DNA of 6,765 bases from an uncultured Lachnospiraceae bacterium (GTDB lineage: Bacteria > Bacillota > Clostridia > Lachnospirales > Lachnospiraceae): assembly GCA_947175845.1 (NCBI GenBank), contig CAMWOK010000167.1, positions 1-6,765 of the forward strand. The letters run 5' to 3'. Both the position numbers and the translations under genes were made by a program. Shown here in pieces: positions 1 to 5,861 of this stretch (positions are counted from its first letter, which is position 1; every line of letters begins with the position of its first letter). The notes under the pieces are model-generated. The model did no database searches and was not told the DNA's origin. It was given only the letters and a program-made list of their open reading frames with translations.

Positions 1-22
1 CGATCCGAGAACACACATGTAG
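1..22 (+). CDS. 3' end of an oligopeptide ABC transporter permease (OppC-like), partial
   Basis: Reading from base 2, the window opens with codons for D-P-R-T-H-M followed by TAG at 20-22. Many OppC/DppC permeases end in a short tail of the form ...LRDALDPR..., after the last membrane segment. The downstream OppD- and OppF-type genes are what would be expected after oppC. The stop lies 12 bases before the next start, as in a tight operon. Only six residues are visible, so the call rests on this short tail and on gene order. It would be the inner-membrane permease subunit of the importer. Confidence 0.6.
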
Positions 23-34
23 GCGGGGGACAGA

Positions 35-1783
35 ATGGAAGATAAAAAGGTATTACTATCAATCAAAGATTTGGAAGTGAAGTTTCGCGTGCGCGGCAAA
101 CGTCTGACTGCGATTCGCGGCGTCTCACTTGACATATATGAGAATGAGTCGATTGCAATCGTTGGAGAGTCGGGTTCTGGCAAGTCTGTGTTTACAAAAA
201 CGTTTGCCGGAATGCTTGACAGCAACGGGTATATTGACAACGGCAGCATCATATTCAACGACGAGGAACTTGCGGATACAGTGGTCAGGAAGACTTCTGT
301 TTCCGACAGGATGGTCAGCTATGCGCTGTCAAAATTGAACGCGTACTCCCAGTATGAGCTTGGAGTTGACGTTTACAGAGAGATGGAAGCTTTGAAGGCA
401 GAGCGCTCCGAGAAAGAAAAAATCAGCAAGGAGCAGAGCGAGGCAAGCGACAAGGCGATCGCGGAGCTCGGCGTCCGAAAGACGGAAGCATTCAATCTGA
501 AACAGACACTGGATCCAAAGACGGACAAGGCAAAGATAAAAGAGCTGTCCAAGTCAATCAAGGAGATGGAGCAGCAAATTAAAAAGCTTCTGAAAGACAG
601 AATAGCAATGGAGCTTGCAGCGTCCAAAAGAGTCAAAGAGGACACGGCGTACGTGAGTGAGTACGAGTCGAGGATGGCAGAACTGAAAGCAAAGTATGAC
701 GCGGCAGTCAGGGGAAGCATTCTGGAGGAGACGAGAAAGCGCAATGAGATTCTTGCAAAAGAAGTCTATCTCTCGATTGGAAGATACAGTTTCTTTAAGA
801 GATCCCAGCTGCTGACAAAACTCCTCGCCGCGTTAAAACTGGCGATGATAAAAGGTGTTGACCTGTCTGACGACGCGCAGAGAAACGCTGTCTTTGACAA
901 GGTTGCTTTCCGCGTAAAATATCTCGACGAGACAGCGGACAAGTTTCATGGAATCTGCGTCCTGAATCTGGCAAATGTAAAGTATGCAAAGGACTGGTAT
1001 CAGATTCGCGGCAAGAAGATTGCAACGGTGTTCCAGGATCCGATGACTTCGCTGAATCCGATCATCACAATCGGAAAACAGATTACGTCGATTATCATGA
1101 AGCATCAGGATGTGACGGAGGCGGAAGCGCGGGCGCAGGCGCTGGATCTGATGAAAAAGGTTGGAATCCCCAATGCGGAAGCGCGTTTTGATGACTATCC
1201 GTTCCAGTATTCTGGCGGTATGAGACAGAGAATCGTCATTGCGATTGCGCTGTCGTGCCGGCCGAAGATTTTGATCTGCGACGAGCCGACCACGGCGCTG
1301 GATGTGACGATTCAGGCACAGATATTGAATCTTCTGAAGGATTTGCAGAAGGAATTTAACTATACGATTGTCTTTATCACGCACGATCTTGGCGTGGTTG
1401 CAAACATTGCGGACCGCGTTGCGGTTGTGTATGCCGGACAGATTATAGAGCTTGCCTCCGTGGAGGAAATCTTCTATGACCCGAGGCATCCCTATACATG
1501 GGCATTGTTGTCCTCCATGCCGCAGCTTGCGGAGAAAAACACAAAGCTGTACTCCATCACGGGTACGCCGCCTTCCCTTTACAATAAGGTCGTGGGAGAT
1601 GCATTTGCGCCGCGCAATCCGTACTGTATGAAGATTGATACGTTGAAGGAGCCTCCAATGTTCAAGGTCACGGATACACACTATGCAAAGACATGGCTGC
1701 TGGACCCGCGCTCACCTAAGATTGAGAAGCCCGAGGCCATTCAGAATATTCATGAGAAACTGTTAAAAGCTTTTAACATATAA
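35..1783 (+). CDS. oppD: Oligopeptide ABC transporter ATP-binding protein, OppD/AmiE type, with a large coiled-coil insertion
   Basis: This is a cytoplasmic ATPase subunit of a peptide importer, which should pair with the OppF-type protein encoded next. The motifs are complete: Walker A GESGSGKS (44-51), Q-loop Q334 in VFQDPMTSLNP, signature SGGMRQ (393-398), Walker B ending D416-E417, D-loop TALD (421-424) and switch H450 (ITHDLGVV). The C-terminal oligopeptide-transporter tail (about 500-560) closely resembles streptococcal AmiE, including FAPRNPY, DTHYAKTWLL and a final IHEKL. Such proteins usually have about 350 residues; this one has 582. The excess lies at about 85-318, between the GSIIFNDEEL strand after Walker A and KDWYQIRGKK before the Q-loop. 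It is rich in Lys, Glu and Ala, and reads as two long helices (about 114-158 and 164-245) joined by a turn at LDPKTD (159-164), then a further helical part. Typical cluster cysteines of proteobacterial OppD/DppD tails are absent, as in AmiE. A G-rich Shine-Dalgarno (21-30) supports the ATG at 35. Confidence 0.93.
   Translation: MEDKKVLLSIKDLEVKFRVRGKRLTAIRGVSLDIYENESIAIVGESGSGKSVFTKTFAGMLDSNGYIDNGSIIFNDEELADTVVRKTSVSDRMVSYALSKLNAYSQYELGVDVYREMEALKAERSEKEKISKEQSEASDKAIAELGVRKTEAFNLKQTLDPKTDKAKIKELSKSIKEMEQQIKKLLKDRIAMELAASKRVKEDTAYVSEYESRMAELKAKYDAAVRGSILEETRKRNEILAKEVYLSIGRYSFFKRSQLLTKLLAALKLAMIKGVDLSDDAQRNAVFDKVAFRVKYLDETADKFHGICVLNLANVKYAKDWYQIRGKKIATVFQDPMTSLNPIITIGKQITSIIMKHQDVTEAEARAQALDLMKKVGIPNAEARFDDYPFQYSGGMRQRIVIAIALSCRPKILICDEPTTALDVTIQAQILNLLKDLQKEFNYTIVFITHDLGVVANIADRVAVVYAGQIIELASVEEIFYDPRHPYTWALLSSMPQLAEKNTKLYSITGTPPSLYNKVVGDAFAPRNPYCMKIDTLKEPPMFKVTDTHYAKTWLLDPRSPKIEKPEAIQNIHEKLLKAFNI
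1761..1778. repeat. Perfect 18-bp palindrome at the 3' end of oppD
   Basis: The sequence TGTTAAAAGCTTTTAACA is identical to its reverse complement. It covers the codons for the last residues of OppD and ends five bases before the stop codon's last base. An AT-rich spacer with a further AAAACTTTTAAAA tract follows (about 1783-1796). As RNA the stem would be weak, because only about seven A-U-rich pairs can form around a four-base loop, and no U-run follows. It is not a convincing terminator. A protein-binding site or a chance palindrome in AT-rich sequence are both possible. Confidence 0.4.
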
Positions 1784-1823
1784 AAACTTTTAAAACAAAG
1801 ACTTTAGATAGGAGATTTAGAAC

Positions 1824-3140
1824 GTGTCAAACCTAAATCAGGAAACATCAGGACGTGCGTCCCATTTGCCGGAGCACGGTCCAATTGATGAAAAAAACGG
1901 CAAAGAGATATTATTATCAGTCAAAAATGTCGATATCACATTTGGCAAGGGTGACAGCGCGGTGAGAGCTGTCAAGAATGCCAGCTTTGATATTTACAAG
2001 GGCGAGACGTTCTCGCTTGTGGGTGAGTCCGGTTCCGGAAAAACCACGGTGGGCAGGGCAGTGATCCGTGTCAACCCCTGCGCAAAGGGCGAGATTCTTT
2101 ATAAAGGTGTGCGGATCTCCGGCAAGATTCCGCATTCGCTGGACCGCGAGGTGATCCGCAATATTCAGATGGTATTTCAGGATCCGGCGGCCTCCCTCAA
2201 TGAGCGCGCCACGGTCGACTACATTGTGTCGGAGGGATTATACAATTTCCACCTGTATGAAAATGAGGCGGACCGCGTCCGCAAGGTCGAGCGGATGATT
2301 AGCGAGGTTGGTCTGCTGCCGGAGCATCTGACGCGCTATCCGCATGAGTTTTCCGGTGGGCAGCGCCAGAGGATCGGCCTTGCCCGTGCCATGGTTATGG
2401 AGCCGGAGCTGGTGGTTGCAGACGAGCCGATCTCTGCGCTGGATGTTTCGATAAGGGCGCAGGTGCTCAACCTGCTCAAGAAATTCCAGGTTGAGAAGAA
2501 CGTCACATATTTGTTTATCGCGCATGACCTCTCTATCGTGCGGTTTATTTCGGACCGCATTGGCGTTATTTATAAAGGAAATATTGTGGAGGTTGCGGAG
2601 GCGGACGAACTGTTTGATTTTCCGCTGCATCCGTACACACATTCTCTGATCTCGGCAATTCCGATCCCGGACCCGAAGCTGGAAAAGAACAAGGTGCTCT
2701 ATACCTATGATCCGTCGATGCACGATTACAGCACAGATCAGCCGGAGCTTGTCAATATCGGGCACGATCACTATGTCTATGGAAACAAGAAGGAGATCGA
2801 GGAGTACAGGGCGGTTCGCGAGAAGGGCGTGCCGTTGAAGTCGATCAACATTGTGGATCCGAATGCACCGCAGCAGAGTGCCCCGGTGCGTGAGACGAAC
2901 GTGCATACCGCGTCGGAGGACGAGTTTCTGCAGTCACCGCTTCATGATACAGGAAGTATCTGGTATAAGATTATTTCATTCCTGCTGCCGGTACTTGGAC
3001 TTATCGCGGCGTGTGTGTTTAAGCATTTTCACTATTACCGCAACTATACTGCGTGCAAGAAGGGCGCAATCGGCGGCTTTATTCTGATTGGGGCGGTAAT
3101 TGTCCTGTTTCTTGTATTGCTGATTTTGGTGGTGATTTAA
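1824..3140 (+). CDS. oppF: Oligopeptide ABC transporter ATP-binding protein, OppF/AmiF type, with C-terminal membrane hairpin
   Basis: This is the second ATPase of the importer. Motifs seen are Walker A GESGSGKT (67-74), Q119 in MVFQDPAASLNERATV, signature SGGQRQ (177-182), Walker B ending D200-E201, D-loop SALD and switch H234 (IAHDLS). The tail PIPDP...VLYTYDPSMHDYSTD...HYVYGNKKEIEEY follows AmiF closely to about residue 332. Relatives stop near there at about 305-330 residues, whereas this protein has 438. The extra part is a polar linker (about 333-378) and two hydrophobic segments (about 380-399 and 416-438), joined by a loop with K400, R406, K412 and K413. The N-terminus also has about 28 extra polar residues before the ATPase domain. 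The start is GTG, supported by GGAGA at 1811-1815 with nine bases between. The 40-base gap after oppD holds no terminator, so the genes are likely cotranscribed. The hairpin would tether this normally soluble subunit to the membrane, which is inference. Confidence 0.93.
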   Translation: MSNLNQETSGRASHLPEHGPIDEKNGKEILLSVKNVDITFGKGDSAVRAVKNASFDIYKGETFSLVGESGSGKTTVGRAVIRVNPCAKGEILYKGVRISGKIPHSLDREVIRNIQMVFQDPAASLNERATVDYIVSEGLYNFHLYENEADRVRKVERMISEVGLLPEHLTRYPHEFSGGQRQRIGLARAMVMEPELVVADEPISALDVSIRAQVLNLLKKFQVEKNVTYLFIAHDLSIVRFISDRIGVIYKGNIVEVAEADELFDFPLHPYTHSLISAIPIPDPKLEKNKVLYTYDPSMHDYSTDQPELVNIGHDHYVYGNKKEIEEYRAVREKGVPLKSINIVDPNAPQQSAPVRETNVHTASEDEFLQSPLHDTGSIWYKIISFLLPVLGLIAACVFKHFHYYRNYTACKKGAIGGFILIGAVIVLFLVLLILVVI

Positions 3141-3144
3141 TTTG
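3128..3144 (+). promoter_or_regulatory. Shine-Dalgarno and TTG start embedded in the end of oppF
   Basis: GGTGGTGA at 3128-3135 lies six bases before the TTG at 3142 and overlaps the last codons of oppF. The oppF stop (3138-3140) sits between the site and the start. An in-frame TGA at 3133-3135 excludes any start further upstream. The layout suggests that ribosomes finishing oppF re-initiate on the ApbE-like gene, keeping the two products in step. Confidence 0.55.
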
Positions 3145-4437
3145 AACCGCACAGCGAGAGATGGCAGTGACAGACATCCAAAACCCGTAACACGCATTGA
3201 ATTGTTTGAAAAGTACCCGAAAGCCAGGCTTGTTCTCACGATAGTCCTGATCCTGACCGCCGTGTGCGCGTTGGGGTATTCGCTGGCAGCCTATCTGACA
3301 GTGGATGCGGGATGGACGACGATCGAGGCGGATTCGCGCGTGGCAGGCTGCGCGGACGAACTGATTTTTCAGTATGATCTCGGCGCGGGAGAAGCCTCCG
3401 CGACAGCGGAGAGCAAGGCCGTCACGGCACTGTACACGGAACTGACCCGGAAAGCGTTTCAGTTGTTTCACACGAATCAGAGCTTTGACGGGGTGCAGAA
3501 TGTACGGGATATCAATCGGCATCCAAATGAGGAGATCGTGGTGGACAAGGTGCTCTACGAGGCGTTTTCCACTGTGAAGCAGTACGGAAACCGGGCGGTC
3601 TATCTGGCGCCGGTGTATGCGCAGTATGAGAATCTGTTTGGGTGCAATGATGATGTGGAGACAGTCAGTTTTGACCCGTATCAGAATGAGGAGATCGCCG
3701 CTTATTTTTCGGAGATTGTATCGTTTGCGCGCGATCCGGGCGCGATTGATGTGAAGCTTTTGGAGGACAACAAGGTTATGCTGTATGTGTCGGACGCGTA
3801 TCTGGAATATGCGGCTGACACGGGCTTTTCTGATTTTATAGACTTTTCGTGGATGAAGAATGCGTTTGTTGTGGACTATATCGCAGACGAGATGCGGGCG
3901 AATGGTTTCGTGCGGGGCTCTGTTTCAAGCTATGATGGTTTTGTCAGGAATCTGGATGATGTCAGCGGTTCGGAGTACGCATTCAATCTTTTTAACAGGA
4001 ATGGATTGGTGGTGCATCAGGCGGGGATCATGCGGTATGACCACGCGATCAGCCTGGTCTATCTGCGCAGCTATCCGGCAAACAGCAGCCTGGACTGGCA
4101 GCATTACTATGAGTTTCGGGATGGGACAATCAGGACAATCTATGTGGATTTGACGGATGGATTTAGCAGGAGCGCACTTGATAATCTCGTTGCATATTCG
4201 AGGGACAGGGGCTGTGCGGACATTCTGATGCAGGTGATGCCGGTCTATATCAATGATCAGTTTGATGCAGAAAAGCTGTCCGTGCTGACGCAGGAGGAGA
4301 TTTATGCCATTTACTGTGACGGGGATACGATTCTCTATAATGATCCATCCCTGGCGATAACGGATTTGTATGAATCGGATGGGATGAAGTACCGGACAAA
4401 GTGTATAAAACAGCAGGAGAGCATATTTACTAGGTGA
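3142..4437 (+). CDS. Membrane-anchored protein with a degenerate ApbE-like (FAD:protein FMN transferase family) fold
   Basis: The protein has a basic cytoplasmic N-terminus, one membrane segment (about 29-52) and an extracytoplasmic domain of about 375 residues. There is no lipobox. Domain order fits ApbE: VRDINRH (121-127) for the SEIsrlN region; LYEAFSTVKQYGNRAVYLAPVYAQYENLFG (138-167) for the helix leading to the DpTvgPL..lWg region; IDFSWMKNAFVVDYIADEM (233-251) for IDLGGIAKGYAVDrvae; SYDGFVRN (263-270) for NLGGdIRa; HYYEF..GTIRTIYVDLTDGFS (321-342) for RYfe..G..YhHIiDPxTGyP; and CADILMQVM (358-366) for lADALsTAL. The matching residues are mostly structural. The GG of the flavin loop, the conserved His, and both Thr (now D339 and Q364) are changed, so FMN transfer is doubtful and a pseudoenzyme is likelier. 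TTG is the first possible start, since TGA at 3133-3135 blocks this frame just upstream. A GGTGGTGA site inside the end of oppF (one-base gap) suggests translational coupling. The family call is from motif memory. Confidence 0.7.
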   Translation: MNRTARDGSDRHPKPVTRIELFEKYPKARLVLTIVLILTAVCALGYSLAAYLTVDAGWTTIEADSRVAGCADELIFQYDLGAGEASATAESKAVTALYTELTRKAFQLFHTNQSFDGVQNVRDINRHPNEEIVVDKVLYEAFSTVKQYGNRAVYLAPVYAQYENLFGCNDDVETVSFDPYQNEEIAAYFSEIVSFARDPGAIDVKLLEDNKVMLYVSDAYLEYAADTGFSDFIDFSWMKNAFVVDYIADEMRANGFVRGSVSSYDGFVRNLDDVSGSEYAFNLFNRNGLVVHQAGIMRYDHAISLVYLRSYPANSSLDWQHYYEFRDGTIRTIYVDLTDGFSRSALDNLVAYSRDRGCADILMQVMPVYINDQFDAEKLSVLTQEEIYAIYCDGDTILYNDPSLAITDLYESDGMKYRTKCIKQQESIFTR

Positions 4438-4441
4438 TGGA

Positions 4442-4470
4442 TTGGCGCATGGAGTGTGTGCGGGTAAATT
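4442..4470 (+). promoter_or_regulatory. Weak candidate promoter upstream of lepB
   Basis: TTGGCG (4442-4447) and TAAATT (4465-4470) are spaced by 17 bases, each matching four of six consensus positions of a housekeeping sigma promoter. It lies in the 83-base gap between the ApbE-like gene and the signal peptidase gene, where no terminator is visible. The signal peptidase gene could equally be read through from the opp operon. The match is weak enough to occur by chance. Confidence 0.25.
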
Positions 4471-4520
4471 GGTGTACCAGATAACAGCTGCATGCAGATT
4501 GAGAGAGAAGTTGGGAATCT

Positions 4521-5033
4521 ATGAGAAGGATTATCAGAGGTTTTTATGAGTGGTCTAAATTGATCTTGTTTGCGGTGGCGGCGGCATTTTTCATAAAGAA
4601 TACAGTCGCGGCCAGTGCGTTTGTGCCGACGGGATCGATGGAGCAGACGGTTGAGATAGGGAGTCGGATTATGATCAATCGTCTTGCATATCTGTGTGAA
4701 TCTCCGCAGAGAGGGGACATTGTGTCCTTTTATTATCCCGATGATGGGAAGACGCTGTATCTGAAACGCATTATTGGGCTTCCAGGGGAAGTGATAGAGG
4801 GCGTTGACGGCAGGGTGTACATTGACGGGAATGTGATATCTGACTATACAGACAATCCATTTTATGAAGATTTCGGCCCCTACAACATCCCGGAAAACTG
4901 CTATTTTATGATGGGTGACAACCGCAGCAATTCCTGGGATTCACGGTACTGGAAGAACAGGTTTGTTGCGTTTGAGGATATTATTGGAAAAGCGGAGTTT
5001 GCGTATTATCCTGAGATAAAGGTGCTGCGGTAA
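4521..5033 (+). CDS. lepB: Type I signal peptidase
   Basis: This membrane serine protease removes signal peptides from secreted pre-proteins on the outer face of the cytoplasmic membrane. It has the compact Gram-positive (SipS-like) layout of 170 residues: a basic N-terminus, one membrane anchor (about 13-31), then the catalytic region. The nucleophile S39 is in VPTGSMEQT (box B), and the general base K82 is in YLKRIIGLPGE (box D). The box E motif GDNRSNSWDSR is at 132-142, followed by FVAFEDIIGKAEF. All catalytic residues are present, so it should be active. A GGGA at 4513-4516 is only four bases from the ATG, while GAGAGAG at 4501-4507 is 13 bases away, so neither is ideal. The gene ends eleven bases before a strong terminator. 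It lies downstream of the importer genes in the same direction, but nothing in the sequence shows a functional link to them. Confidence 0.95.
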   Translation: MRRIIRGFYEWSKLILFAVAAAFFIKNTVAASAFVPTGSMEQTVEIGSRIMINRLAYLCESPQRGDIVSFYYPDDGKTLYLKRIIGLPGEVIEGVDGRVYIDGNVISDYTDNPFYEDFGPYNIPENCYFMMGDNRSNSWDSRYWKNRFVAFEDIIGKAEFAYYPEIKVLR

Positions 5034-5043
5034 ACTGAAAACA

Positions 5044-5088
5044 AAAAGCCTAAACGTGTACGGGAAGGTACAGTTTAGGCTTTTATTT
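5044..5088 (+). terminator. Strong intrinsic terminator after lepB
   Basis: AAAAGCCTAAAC plus TGTAC (5044-5061, with one bulged G at 5056) pairs with GTACA plus GTTTAGGCTTTT (5068-5084) around the loop GGGAAG (5062-5067). This gives a stem of about 17 pairs. The hairpin is flanked by an A-run on the left and TTTTATTT on the right, so it could work in both directions. It closes the transcript containing lepB, and probably the opp operon too if there is no internal stop. Confidence 0.9.
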
Positions 5089-5131
5089 GTCTGAACTTAT
5101 CGCATTGCCATTTGGTTTTCATTCTTTCAGG

Positions 5132-5152
5132 AAAGGAGAAATGAAATATATG
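5132..5152 (+). promoter_or_regulatory. Shine-Dalgarno deciding the start of the HAD phosphatase gene
   Basis: AAAGGAGA at 5132-5139 precedes two in-frame ATG codons, at 5141 and 5150. The distance from GGAG is only two bases to the first but eleven to the second. The second also begins right at the expected first strand of the fold (MIKNIVFDMGNV). I therefore prefer 5150. The TTG at 5087 in this frame lies inside the upstream terminator and has no ribosome-binding site. I see no convincing promoter between the terminator and this site. Confidence 0.6.
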
Positions 5153-5767
5153 ATAAAGAATATTGTTTTTGATATGGGGAATGTGCTTACGGTATATGAC
5201 CAAAGAGCGTATATCTATGGTTACGTCGACAATGAGGCGGATTTCTGGTGGGTGAAAAATCACCTCTGCGCGTCGGTGGAGTGGCTGCAGATGGATCGGG
5301 GCACGATCACGGACGAGGAGGCGATAGCCTCTATATGCAAACGAATGCCGGCGCGTCTCCACGACACAACAGCGCGTTTTGTCAGGGAGTACCGCATGGT
5401 GCAGCCGCCCAATCCGCCGATGGAAAAGCTGGTGGAAGAACTCTCCGGCAACGGATATGACTTGTATCTGCTGTCCAACACATCCCACCGGTTTCGGAGA
5501 TTTGGCAGATCGATCAAGTCGGTTGCGTATATGAAGGGCATCTGGATCTCCTGTGAACATGGGCTGCTCAAACCGGAACCTGCGGCGTATCTTGATTTTT
5601 TCCAGACATTTTCGCTCAACCCGGCGGAGTGTTTTTTTGTGGATGATATGCCGGCTAATATAGAGGCGGCTGGAAATCTGGGCATGTGCGGGTGCGTGTA
5701 CTACGGGGATGTAAAGGAACTGAGGCAGTCCTTGCGCGAAAACGGTATCCGGGTTCAGAAGGATTAA
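5150..5767 (+). CDS. HAD-family phosphatase, YihX-like
   Basis: This is a cytoplasmic phosphohydrolase of the haloacid dehalogenase superfamily. From the ATG at 5150 it has 205 residues. Motif I is FDMGNVL with nucleophile D8, motif II is LLSNTSH (S109), motif III is GLLKPEP (K141), and motif IV is FFVDDMPANIEAA (D165, D166). A helical cap lies between motifs I and II (about 17-95), as in subclass I enzymes. The DxGNV form of motif I, the SNT motif and the FFVDDMPANIEAA ending closely resemble E. coli YihX, an alpha-D-glucose-1-phosphate phosphatase. The second Asp of the usual DxD is Gly here, as it is in YihX, so this is a family trait and not damage. The substrate cannot be read from the sequence. 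The gene stands between the lepB terminator and the blaI promoter and looks like a single-gene unit. An ATG at 5141 would add three residues. Confidence 0.88.
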   Translation: MIKNIVFDMGNVLTVYDQRAYIYGYVDNEADFWWVKNHLCASVEWLQMDRGTITDEEAIASICKRMPARLHDTTARFVREYRMVQPPNPPMEKLVEELSGNGYDLYLLSNTSHRFRRFGRSIKSVAYMKGIWISCEHGLLKPEPAAYLDFFQTFSLNPAECFFVDDMPANIEAAGNLGMCGCVYYGDVKELRQSLRENGIRVQKD

Positions 5768-5785
5768 AAAAGATGGAGAAACTGG

Positions 5786-5814
5786 TTGACAAATCAGGTC
5801 TATTATTATAGACT
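5786..5814 (+). promoter_or_regulatory. Promoter of the blaI-blaR1-like operon
   Basis: A perfect -35 box TTGACA (5786-5791) is followed after 17 bases by TAGACT (5809-5814), which matches four of six positions of the -10 consensus. An alternative -10, TATAGA (5807-5812), would give a 15-base spacer. The first inverted repeat covers the spacer and the -10 box, so a bound repressor would block RNA polymerase. The -10 sequence is itself part of the operator half-site, which probably explains its departure from consensus. Confidence 0.75.
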
Positions 5815-5815
5815 T
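5796..5815. promoter_or_regulatory. Operator 1: inverted repeat overlapping the -10 box
   Basis: GTCTAT-TATT-ATAGAC (5798-5813) is a perfect six-base inverted repeat with a four-base centre, and A/T at the outermost flanks also pair. It repeats the half-sites of the second element 29 bases downstream (centre to centre). Its place over the promoter and before a BlaI-family repressor gene marks it as a likely autoregulatory operator. Confidence 0.8.
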
Positions 5816-5824
5816 AATTGAAAG

Positions 5825-5844
5825 AGGTCTATAACAATAGACCT
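5825..5844. promoter_or_regulatory. Operator 2: 20-bp inverted repeat between promoter and blaI
   Basis: AGGTCTAT-AACA-ATAGACCT is a perfect eight-base inverted repeat around a four-base centre. It lies downstream of the -10 box, over the likely start of transcription or the early leader, and ends just before the Shine-Dalgarno. It shares AGGTCTAT and ATAGAC with operator 1. Two operators in tandem are common for BlaI/MecI-type repressors, which bind as dimers. Confidence 0.85.
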
Positions 5845-5861
5845 AAGAAGGAGGTGCGAGT

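Noticed and set aside
833..1681. Long minus-strand open frame of 282 codons across oppD
   Set aside because: It lies opposite the OppD ATPase motifs. The translation is rich in Arg, His and Cys with no recognisable domain, as is typical of the antisense of a conserved gene.
1500..1783. Possible [4Fe-4S] cysteine motif in the OppD tail
   Set aside because: The positions where proteobacterial OppD/DppD tails carry Cys are Asp or Asn here (GDAFAPRNPY...KID), with one shifted Cys. AmiE-type proteins share this, so no cluster is expected and the loss is not new.
2238..2906. Minus-strand open frame of 222 codons across oppF
   Set aside because: It is antisense to the OppF ATPase core, has a low-complexity Arg/Leu/His-rich product, and no ribosome-binding site was noticed.
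3020..3140. The OppF membrane tail as a separate small gene
   Set aside because: The frame runs unbroken from the ATPase through the linker and both hydrophobic segments. No start codon with a ribosome-binding site was seen before the tail.
5087..5149. Upstream TTG start for the HAD phosphatase, adding 21 residues
   Set aside because: The TTG is in the T-tract of the lepB terminator with no ribosome-binding site. The fold begins at the ATG at 5150, behind AAAGGAGA.
5157..5187. Loss of the second Asp in HAD motif I as a sign of inactivation
   Set aside because: The DxGNV form is shared with YihX-type enzymes that are active phosphatases, so it is a subfamily trait.
5075..5685. Minus-strand frames opposite the HAD phosphatase gene
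   Set aside because: The + strand has all four HAD motifs in order. The minus frames have no recognisable motif, and one of them runs into the terminator stem.
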